19,598 nucleotides of DNA from Hyphomicrobiales bacterium (lineage in GTDB: Bacteria > Pseudomonadota > Alphaproteobacteria > Rhizobiales > GCA-2746425). Position numbers and translations under genes: made by a program. Below the pieces are notes generated by a model. That model saw only the letters and a program-made list of their open reading frames with translations, did not search any database and was not told the origin of the DNA. How positions within the stretch are numbered: position 1 is the first letter of the stretch; each line of letters begins with the position of its first letter. Positions 12,819 through 19,598 of this stretch are shown piece after piece. The stretch covers positions 21,447 through 41,044 of the forward strand of contig NVXB01000006.1 of the NCBI GenBank assembly GCA_002746425.1, read 5' to 3'.

Positions 12819-15800
12819 ATGGCAACTCTTGTACTCTCCACCGTCGGAGCGGCCATCGGCTCGACCTTTGGCAGTGTCGGCGCTGTTGTCGGGCGCGCGA
12901 TTGGTGCGCTTGCAGGCCGCGCGATAGATCAGGCATTGCTCAGCGGTGGCTCAGATCAGGTCAGCGAAGGCCCGCGTTTGGGCACGCTAGAGGTGCAATC
13001 TGCCAGCGAAGGCATCGCTATTCCAAAGCTGTATGGCCGCGCGCGGCTAACCGGCGAGATGATTTGGGCCACCAAATTTGAAGAAATACGCCGCGAAGAA
13101 AGCTCTGGCGGAGGCAAGGGCGGCGCGCCGCAATCCACCCAAATCAGTTATTCGTACTTTGCCAATTTCGCCATTGGCCTGTGCGAAGGCGAGATTGGTC
13201 GCATTGGCCGTATCTGGGCTGATGGCAAATTGCTCGACACCGAAAATCTGCAATACCGCGTCTATACCGGCAGCGAAAACCAGCAACCCGACCCGCTGAT
13301 TGAAGCCAAGCAAGGCACCGATGTGCCAGCTTATCGCGGGCTGGCCTATGTGGTGTTTGAGCGCCTGCCGCTGGAGCGTTTTGGCAACCGTATTCCGCAG
13401 CTTGCCTTTGAGGTTTTCCGGCCCATTTCAGGTGTTGAAAAACACGTGCGCGCCATTTGCATGATCCCTGGGTCTACCGAATTTGGCTATGACACCAAGC
13501 TGATCACCCGCGAGCCAACCCCCGGCACGACCATCCCCGAAAACCGACATACCGCCGCTGCTGATACAGATTGGAGCGCGTCCTTGGACGACCTTCAGGC
13601 GATATGCCCCAATCTGGAATCCGTGGCTTTGGTGGTGTCGTGGTTCGGCTCTGACCTTCGCTGCGGCCAATGCAGCGTTGAGCCGGGCGTGGAAATCGCC
13701 GCCAAAATCACCAACGGCAATCAGTGGGGCGTGGCCGGGCAAACCCGCGCCAGCGCAAAGCTTATCAGCACCTCGCAAGGCTCTGCCGCCTTTGGCAGCA
13801 CGCCCGATGATGACAGCGTTATTCGCGCCATTCAGGATTTGAAAGCGCGCGGGCTGCGGGTGATCTTCTATCCGTTTTTGATGATGGATATTCCGGCGGG
13901 CAACCAGCTGCCAAACCCCTATTCGGGGCAAATCGGCCAATCCACCTATCCATGGCGCGGCGAAATCACCTGCGATCCTGCACCCGGCCAAGTCGGCTCG
14001 CCCGATAAAACCCCAGCGGTTCAAGCGCAAATTGATGCGCTGGTCGGGCAGGCCAGCCCCGCCGATTTCACCATTCAATCTGGCGCGGTCTCTTATTCCG
14101 GCCCCACCGAATGGACTCTCCGCCGCCAAATTCTGCATTACGCTAAATTATGCGATCTGGCGGGTGGTGTAGACACGTTTCTCATCGGCTCGGAACTGCG
14201 CGGCCTGACATGGCTGCGCGCGGGCACCGGCCTCTATCCATTCGTCCAGCATTTGCAGGCCATCGCCGCCGATGTGCGTACCATGCTCAGCCCGCAAACC
14301 AACATTTCCTATGCCGCTGACTGGAGCGAATATTTTGGCCATCAACCGCCCGATGGTTCTGGCGATTTGCATTTTCATCTTGATCCGCTGTGGTCTGATC
14401 AAAACATCAATTTTATTGGCATCGACAATTACATGCCGCTGGCCGATTGGCGCGAGGGGCGGGCGCATCTCGATGGCAGTCTCGCCAACAACATTTATGA
14501 CCGCGATTATCTGCGCAGCAATATTGCCGGCGGCGAGGGTTTTGACTGGTACTATGCCAGCGCCGCCGACCGCGATGCGCAAATCCGCACGCCAATCACC
14601 GATGGCGCGTATAATAAGTCTTGGGTCTACCGCTATAAAGACCTCAAAAACTGGTGGTCCAACCCGCATATCAACCGCGTTGCCGGGGTGGAGGTTGCAA
14701 ATCCCACCGGCTGGGTGCCGCAGTCAAAACCGTTTTGGTTTACCGAAACTGGCTGCCCGGCGGTGGATAAGGGCGCGAACCAGCCCAATGTGTTTGTTGA
14801 CCCAAAATCCGCCAATTCCGCCGTGCCGCATTATTCGCAAGGCCTGCGCGATGACACCATGCAACGACGTTTCATCGAGGCCACGCTGGCGCATTGGGAT
14901 AGCGCCCACCCCGATTATACACCGGGCGCAAACCCCATTTCCACCATCTACAACGCGCCGATGCTGGCCGCTGAAAACACCCATTTATGGACCTGGGATG
15001 CCCGGCCATACCCCGCTTTTCCCGGCCTTATTGATATTTGGGCCGATGGCGAAAACTGGCGCACCGGCCACTGGCTAACCGGACGCCTGGGCGCGTTGGG
15101 GCTGGATCAACTGGTCGCCGCCGTGCTGGAAGATTTTGGTTTTTACGATTTTGCCACGGGCGAGTTATCCGGCGTTATCGATGGTTTTGTCATCGATCGG
15201 CGCATGTCGGCGCGTTCTGCGCTGGAACCGCTGGCACGCGCCATGGTGTTTGACGCGGTGGATGCGGGCACGCTGTTGCGCTTTCGCCCGAGGTGGCGCG
15301 CCGAAGATGCTGCGCTGGATGAAGATGATTTAGTGCGCGAAAGCGACACGCCGCTCATCTCCATTTCGCGGGCGCAAGAGGTGGAACTGCCCTCGCTCAT
15401 CACCGTGCAATTCAACGATGTGCATCAGGATTATCGCCGTGCGGCGGTCAGCTCTCGCCGCCTTGTCGGGCAGTCCCTGCGTGAAAGTACCGCCGATTTG
15501 GCGCTGGTGTCGCATTACGGCATGGCGGAAAACATCGCCAATCGCTGGCTGCAAGATGCCTGGCTGTCGCGTGAGCAATTTGGGCTGGCTTTGCCGCCAA
15601 GCGCCTTGGCTTTTGAGCCGGGCGATATCATCAGCGTCAACCGGCCAAGCGGCAAACGTGCGCTTTATCTGGATCGGCTGGAAGATGCCGGTGCCCGCAA
15701 AGTGCAAGGGCGCAGCGCTGCGCCGGACATCACTCAGGGCTTTGCCGGATCGGCGCTGTATGGCACGCCATCGGTGCCGCCGATCTATGGTCAGCCGTTG

Positions 15801-16730
15801 GTCGCGTTTCTCAATCTGCCGCTTATCCGCAGCTCAGATCCGGCGCATCAACCGCATATTGCGGTGTTTGCAGATCCCTGGCCCGGCGCGCAGGCGGTCT
15901 ATCAATCGCCCAATTTGCAGGGTTTTTCGCTGCTGCAAGCCGTGGAAAGCCCGGCGCGTATGGGTGAATTGCTCTCGCCGCTCAGCTCTGGTCCGGTAGG
16001 GCGCTGGAGTCGCGGCGCTGGTTTTGACATCCAGCTTTACGGCGGCGCGCTGCAATCCCTGCCCGATAGCGATGTGCTGGCGGGCAAAAACTTGCTGGCC
16101 GTGCTTTGCGATAATAGTGTGTGGGAATTGCTGCAATTTGCCAATGCCGATTTGCTGGCGAGCAGGCAATACCGCCTGTCGCACCTGTTGCGCGGCCAAT
16201 TGGGCAGCGAAGATGCGATGGCCAGCGGAGCCGCGACCGGCGCGCGTTGCGTGTTGATTGATACCGCTGTTGAACGCCTCGATTTGCAATCGGCAGAGCT
16301 GGGCCTGGCGCTGAATTATCGCATTGGCCCTGCCAGTCTTGATCTTGGCAATTCGGTCTTTGTGCCGCGCAATTTTACGGTGCAAGGGCGCGGGTTAAAA
16401 CCGCTCAGCCCTGTGCATGTGCGCGCCAAACGCCTGCCCAATGGCGATTTGCGGCTGGTATGGATACGCCGCACCCGAGAGGATGGCGACCCGTGGGATT
16501 TGGTGGAAGTACCGCTGGGCGAAGCCTCAGAAGCCTACCGCACAGAGCTGCTGAACGGCGCAATTGTGGTGCGGCAAATATCCTCCACAATTCCTGAAAC
16601 CATCTATTCGCTGGCCGATCAAATCACCGATTTTGGCCAGCCTGTTTCCCAGCTTGATGTGAAAATCTTTCAAATCAGCGCAACCCATGGCGATGGAACG
16701 CCTGCGGAGGTAACCCTCAATGTCCAATAG
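12819..16730 (+). CDS. Tail tip 'megatron' protein with TIM-barrel-like domain (GTA g15-like)
   Basis: A 1303-residue protein, the normal size of the GTA tip protein. It starts with a Gly/Ala-rich hydrophobic stretch (residues ~8-42), then YGRARLTGEMIWATKFEEI and FANFAIGLCEGEIGRIGRIWADG, the phage tail-tip (J-like) part. The GTA TIM-barrel-like domain spans about 430-760, with GSELRG (Glu ~459), AADWSEYFG, IGIDNYMPLADW and FWFTETGCPAVDKG (Glu ~643), the two acids placed as in glycoside hydrolases. A phage-tail-3-like part (about 850-990, with VQFNDVHQDYRRA) and a beta-rich end (about 1080-1303) follow. The protein contacts the cell envelope and probably opens a path for DNA. ATG 12819 follows TTGGAGG. 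The 3' end overlaps the fibre gene by 11 bp. No frameshift or stop interrupts it. Domain edges are estimates. Confidence 0.94.
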   Translation: MATLVLSTVGAAIGSTFGSVGAVVGRAIGALAGRAIDQALLSGGSDQVSEGPRLGTLEVQSASEGIAIPKLYGRARLTGEMIWATKFEEIRREESSGGGKGGAPQSTQISYSYFANFAIGLCEGEIGRIGRIWADGKLLDTENLQYRVYTGSENQQPDPLIEAKQGTDVPAYRGLAYVVFERLPLERFGNRIPQLAFEVFRPISGVEKHVRAICMIPGSTEFGYDTKLITREPTPGTTIPENRHTAAADTDWSASLDDLQAICPNLESVALVVSWFGSDLRCGQCSVEPGVEIAAKITNGNQWGVAGQTRASAKLISTSQGSAAFGSTPDDDSVIRAIQDLKARGLRVIFYPFLMMDIPAGNQLPNPYSGQIGQSTYPWRGEITCDPAPGQVGSPDKTPAVQAQIDALVGQASPADFTIQSGAVSYSGPTEWTLRRQILHYAKLCDLAGGVDTFLIGSELRGLTWLRAGTGLYPFVQHLQAIAADVRTMLSPQTNISYAADWSEYFGHQPPDGSGDLHFHLDPLWSDQNINFIGIDNYMPLADWREGRAHLDGSLANNIYDRDYLRSNIAGGEGFDWYYASAADRDAQIRTPITDGAYNKSWVYRYKDLKNWWSNPHINRVAGVEVANPTGWVPQSKPFWFTETGCPAVDKGANQPNVFVDPKSANSAVPHYSQGLRDDTMQRRFIEATLAHWDSAHPDYTPGANPISTIYNAPMLAAENTHLWTWDARPYPAFPGLIDIWADGENWRTGHWLTGRLGALGLDQLVAAVLEDFGFYDFATGELSGVIDGFVIDRRMSARSALEPLARAMVFDAVDAGTLLRFRPRWRAEDAALDEDDLVRESDTPLISISRAQEVELPSLITVQFNDVHQDYRRAAVSSRRLVGQSLRESTADLALVSHYGMAENIANRWLQDAWLSREQFGLALPPSALAFEPGDIISVNRPSGKRALYLDRLEDAGARKVQGRSAAPDITQGFAGSALYGTPSVPPIYGQPLVAFLNLPLIRSSDPAHQPHIAVFADPWPGAQAVYQSPNLQGFSLLQAVESPARMGELLSPLSSGPVGRWSRGAGFDIQLYGGALQSLPDSDVLAGKNLLAVLCDNSVWELLQFANADLLASRQYRLSHLLRGQLGSEDAMASGAATGARCVLIDTAVERLDLQSAELGLALNYRIGPASLDLGNSVFVPRNFTVQGRGLKPLSPVHVRAKRLPNGDLRLVWIRRTREDGDPWDLVEVPLGEASEAYRTELLNGAIVVRQISSTIPETIYSLADQITDFGQPVSQLDVKIFQISATHGDGTPAEVTLNVQ

Positions 16731-17886
16731 TTTTTCCCTTGAAATGCCCCATATTTTGCCCTCCCAAGCGCAAAAACACGTCACCCATAATGAGGCGATT
16801 GATCTGCTTGATGCCATTGTCCAGCTGGCCGTGATCAACCGAAGTCTTTCCGTGCCGCCCGCCGTACCGGTTAGTGGTGAGCGCTATCTGGTAGCCACTG
16901 GTGCCAGTGGCGATTGGGCCAGTCACGACAATGAATTTGCCCTATTTTTGGATGGCGGATGGCTGTTTCGCACTCCGCGAGAAGGCTGGCGCACGTGGGT
17001 GGAAAGCGAGCAGATTTTGCTGGTTCTTGCCGCCGGTGGTTGGCAAGAAGTTGGTGGTGCACCCGCACCGCAAAACGCCATCATCAATGGCGGCTTTGAT
17101 ATCTGGCAGCGTGGTCTTGGCCCAATATCTGGCGGTAACGCTGGCATTTATGGCGCGGACCGCTGGAAAATGTTCTCGACCGGCACAGCCAGCATAACCA
17201 TGAGCCGCGATCCGGCAGTGCCAAATGGCTTGGTGTCACAATCGGCCTATTGCCAAATTGCGGGCGTATCACCCCTCGATCAGGTGGTGGTCAAACAGAT
17301 TGTCGAGCAGGGCGACCGGTTGATTGCAGCGGGCGATGTTGCTCTGTCATTTTGGCTACGTGGCCCTACCGGCGCTAACATTAGTTTCGGCGTTGATGCA
17401 TCTCTCATCACCCATATTTGCTCTGGCGGCTGGGAGCAGGTTTCCACCAGTTTCACCGGCCTTGTCCCGCTCGCCAACGGCACCTGCGAAATCACGCTGC
17501 TGAGCGATATCTCGCTCGATGGCGGCTACAACATCACCGCCGTTCAACTTGTCTCAGGCCCATCCGCCGGCACTTACCAATCGCGCCCCGCAGGCACAGA
17601 AGAGACCCTGTGCCGCCGCTATTTTGAACGCCTCGGCGGCGGCGACCGCCAACTAGGCCGCACCCAAAACGCCTTTGGCGCGCAAGTATCGCTGCACCCC
17701 ATGGTGGCCTGGAGCACCCCCAAACGCACCATCCCGACCGTCAGCGTTTTGGGCGACATCAATGACGGCCCCCAACAATCCCTCGGCCTGCACCACGTGA
17801 GCACCACCCACGCCATCATCGACCAACAAGTACCCGCCTTTGGCTGGCTCGATATCGATGAGATGGATGTGGATGCGGAGTTTTAG
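16720..17886 (+). CDS. DUF2793 tail fibre / receptor-binding protein
   Basis: A 388-residue protein. Residues ~9-112 are DUF2793: LPSQAQKHVTHNEAIDLLDAI opens it, followed by GERYLVATGASGDWASHDNEFALFLDGGW and a GWRTWVESEQILLVL strand. The rest looks like a carbohydrate-binding beta-sandwich tail fibre: NGGFDIWQRG (~123-131), YGADRWKMF (~144-152), and ETLCRRYFERLGG (~295), the 'YF' segment common near fibre C-termini. RcGTA uses a DUF2793 fibre that binds capsule polysaccharide, but its gene lies outside the main cluster; here it directly follows the tip gene, with 11-bp overlap and a GCGGAGG site. Likely roles are receptor recognition and attachment. The target sugar cannot be read from sequence. 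Confidence 0.88.
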   Translation: MSNSFSLEMPHILPSQAQKHVTHNEAIDLLDAIVQLAVINRSLSVPPAVPVSGERYLVATGASGDWASHDNEFALFLDGGWLFRTPREGWRTWVESEQILLVLAAGGWQEVGGAPAPQNAIINGGFDIWQRGLGPISGGNAGIYGADRWKMFSTGTASITMSRDPAVPNGLVSQSAYCQIAGVSPLDQVVVKQIVEQGDRLIAAGDVALSFWLRGPTGANISFGVDASLITHICSGGWEQVSTSFTGLVPLANGTCEITLLSDISLDGGYNITAVQLVSGPSAGTYQSRPAGTEETLCRRYFERLGGGDRQLGRTQNAFGAQVSLHPMVAWSTPKRTIPTVSVLGDINDGPQQSLGLHHVSTTHAIIDQQVPAFGWLDIDEMDVDAEF

Positions 17887-18052
17887 AGGACAAAAAGACC
17901 GCTAATTTGTGAGGGCGTTTAATTGCTTTCCTAGCCGCCCGACCTACTTGGCCCAAGCTTGTTATTACATTCAAGTTTACGCGCGCGCGGGTACGCCTTT
18001 CACCGGAAAATGCATGCGGGGTGGGGCCAAACAATGGTCGATATTCAGTGGT
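17887..18052. other. Convergent gap at the right end of the phage-like cluster
   Basis: This gap of 166 bp lies between the plus-strand fibre gene and a minus-strand gene. I see no clear hairpin with T-run on either strand, no tRNA and no direct repeat resembling an attachment site. Confidence 0.6.
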
Positions 18053-18406
18053 TTATGTCATAGAATACCAAAATAGAGCGGTGAGCATGGTATATTCCCC
18101 CGATAAGACCACCGTTATAAAGTTACCAATAATTGTTAGGAAAACAATTCGTCTGTATTTGGCGTAATGTAATCCAAGCCAATAATTTGCCATGAATATC
18201 AAAACAAATAAAATTGGACCAAGGCTAAACGAAGAAAGTTTTCGAGACATTATTGATTGAGGATAGATGTTGACTTCAATTAGAACCATCAAGCCAAGTA
18301 TGAATATTATTGTTATGGGCACAAACAAGTTTATTACACTGTATAGTATAATGAAATTTGTAGACGTTGGTGTCGAGGATGTGTTGTCGGAAAATGGGTT
18401 TTGCAT
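18053..18406 (-). CDS. Small multi-pass membrane protein, unidentified
   Basis: A 117-residue protein starting MQNPFSDNTSSTPTSTNFII. It has three likely membrane helices: about residues 18-42 (IILYSVINLFVPITIIFILGLMVLIEV, split by a turn), 61-80 (LGPILFVLIFMANYWLGLHY) and 85-105 (RIVFLTIIGNFITVVLS). I recognise no family. The gene is clearly A+T-rich compared with the phage-like genes, and faces them. No convincing ribosome binding site precedes ATG 18406. The hydrophobic pattern makes a chance frame unlikely, but the start is uncertain and the gene may be recently acquired. Confidence 0.5.
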   Translation of the reverse strand: MQNPFSDNTSSTPTSTNFIILYSVINLFVPITIIFILGLMVLIEVNIYPQSIMSRKLSSFSLGPILFVLIFMANYWLGLHYAKYRRIVFLTIIGNFITVVLSGEYTMLTALFWYSMT

Positions 18407-18574
18407 CGGCTAATTGTCGATTTTGGTTATTGATTGGTTTATAAAAAACAGTCATAGATTGTAATTCTATCATTTTAAACCTGTCATAATGACGGATGTG
18501 GAAAACACTAGAAAATGGCAGTGTGCCTGCACAAATTGGAGGTGCAAATTACTTCTAACTTTATAAACCAATTC
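18407..18574. other. A+T-rich gap between the two minus-strand genes
   Basis: Here 168 bp hold no supported gene. A short palindrome GTCATAATGAC lies near 18483-18493. A promoter for the minus-strand membrane protein is likely here, but no box stands out. Confidence 0.45.
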
Positions 18575-19441
18575 TCATTCTTTACGGTTGGGCAGTCTCT
18601 CTTTTATTTTGTCATCTCCCGAATATAAAACTTCGCTCAATAATCCGGTATTCAGCAAATCATTTGCAAATTGCATTTCATTCTTTGAAAGGCTTTTTTG
18701 GATGAGTCGATGAAGCCCTTGGGCACGGTGAGGCAAGTTGCGCCAGTTTTTATGAGAGCTGCGATAGTCATGTTCCAGCAAGGCAAAGGCGACAGCGTAT
18801 GAATGCTCAAACGCGCGATCCAGCACTATAGCCTCAGCCAGAATAAGTGCCGCATTTCGCTGATCCTGCGCTATGCCAACAAGGACCTGCGCCCATCGTA
18901 TTTGTTTCGTGCCAGCAGGCTCAACGCTTGCCAGTTCCTCCAACAGCCCTAAATCGGGACGCGCAATAATGGGTGTTAATTGTAAGTTTTGTTGCTGGGC
19001 TAAATGCATCAGAAAGCGAGCATTTTGGGCATCAAAGCACAGCGCAAGGTTTTGAAACTCCTCCCGCGCTTCACTGGCCCAAAATATATGCTGGGCAGCT
19101 TTGCTTTGCAGAACTTCAGTCAGTTCTGGATGAGTTGGTGCCAATTTGGATATTAGAATTCTCAGGGCATCATGACATTGGCCTACGTCAATATGGGCTT
19201 CGTAAATCAAACGCTGAGCCTCGCTTAGACTTTCTAAAAAACCAGCTCCATCAAAATTGATTTCATCCAATAACAATGCATCCAAAGGTGAAAACGATAC
19301 TCGATCGCCATGCATGCTCTGTTCGATCATGTCGGGCAAATCGAGTTCTTCGGCCCTCAGTTTGGGTGTCGTTAAAATTAGTAAAAGGACAATGCCAATC
19401 AAGCCGGACAATTGGAGCGGTCTTTTTCGTGTTTGAAACAT
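18575..19441 (-). CDS. Exported helical protein of unknown function
   Basis: A 288-residue protein starting MFQTRKRPLQLSGLIGIVLL with a typical signal peptide: basic n-region (RKR), hydrophobic core (residues ~11-24) and likely cleavage after LRA (~31) before EELDLPDMIEQ. The rest is rich in Leu, Ala, Glu and Gln, and mostly helical (ESLSEAQRLIYEAHIDV, EVLQSKAAQHIFWASEA, GLLEELASVEPAGTKQIRWA), reminiscent of helical-repeat proteins, though no repeat period is clear. Two cysteines are visible in the mature part (in GQCHDAL and ALCFDAQ). The frame is open upstream to 19585, but ATG 19441 is chosen because the signal peptide begins there and AAAGGATGAAG precedes it. Function is unknown; it is probably a host periplasmic protein unrelated to the cluster. 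Confidence 0.68.
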   Translation of the reverse strand: MFQTRKRPLQLSGLIGIVLLLILTTPKLRAEELDLPDMIEQSMHGDRVSFSPLDALLLDEINFDGAGFLESLSEAQRLIYEAHIDVGQCHDALRILISKLAPTHPELTEVLQSKAAQHIFWASEAREEFQNLALCFDAQNARFLMHLAQQQNLQLTPIIARPDLGLLEELASVEPAGTKQIRWAQVLVGIAQDQRNAALILAEAIVLDRAFEHSYAVAFALLEHDYRSSHKNWRNLPHRAQGLHRLIQKSLSKNEMQFANDLLNTGLLSEVLYSGDDKIKERLPNRKE

Positions 19442-19598
19442 GGGAACTTCATCCTTTGGGCAAAGCATCTTGGTTGTGATTAAATCCCTCGAAGCCAATC
19501 GCAGGCCTGCAAAACTGTCTCGGAATTCGTGATTGTTTGATGAAAGCAGAGCCATGTTAGGTCTGACTTTAATACAGGCCACCATGTGACTAACCCCA

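Noticed and set aside
13428..14138. Minus-strand open frame of 236 codons opposite the tip gene
   Set aside because: Antisense shadow in G+C-rich coding sequence, without ribosome binding site or known domain.
14272..15078. Long plus-strand open frame of 268 codons in another frame of the tip gene
   Set aside because: It lies wholly inside the tip gene, its product is Arg/Pro/Trp/Cys-rich with no domain pattern, and the tip gene has clear domain motifs across the same bases.
17816..18034. Minus-strand frame of 72 codons at the end of the fibre gene
   Set aside because: Partly antisense to the fibre gene, basic low-quality product, no ribosome binding site.
17887..19598. Search for a tRNA, attachment site or integrase marking a prophage end
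   Set aside because: No tRNA-like cloverleaf, matching direct repeat of the left flank or integrase motif was seen by eye.

Overview
The window reads as alphaproteobacterial chromosome. Its core (about 1160-17886) is a near-complete head-and-tail cluster in the gene order of the Rhodobacter capsulatus gene transfer agent (RcGTA): TerS, TerL, portal, small membrane protein, prohead protease, capsid, head-tail connector and adaptor, tail terminator, major tail protein, two tail chaperone genes, short tape measure, distal tail protein, cysteine-containing hub, NlpC/P60 peptidase and a 1303-residue tip protein with a TIM-barrel-like domain. A DUF2793 tail-fibre gene follows. All these genes lie on the plus strand, mostly with ATGA/GTGA overlaps. 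No integrase, repressor, replication or lysis gene is visible. I read the cluster as a GTA-like element or domesticated prophage. The sequence cannot show whether it makes particles, and the genus is not determined.

Layout. 1-180 is the end of an unidentified upstream gene. 181-603 is a gene-free gap with palindromic repeats. 604-915 encodes a DUF2834 membrane protein. 916-1159 is a leader region with a promoter-like TTGACA-17-TAGGGT, a GAAA-loop hairpin followed by a T-rich tract, and a second hairpin. 1160-2957 carries packaging genes, 3513-7077 portal to capsid, 7583-10828 connector to tape measure, and 10840-17886 baseplate, tip and fibre. Two minus-strand genes follow in more A+T-rich DNA: a small membrane protein and an exported protein of unknown function.

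The cluster is split by two repeat-filled gaps (TerL|portal and capsid|connector), and similar repeats lie upstream of the DUF2834 gene. The repeats are inverted pairs of short palindromic arms, like chromosomal REP/REPIN elements. Their presence inside the cluster suggests long residence in the host and division into three transcription or mRNA-stability units.

Less usual points: a tail-chaperone reading frame with no ATG/GTG/TTG upstream of its conserved domain; an extra 99-residue gene between adaptor and tail terminator; a 51-residue gene overlapping the protease start; a TerS with an intact-looking N-terminal helix-turn-helix; and a tail-fibre gene next to the tip gene.
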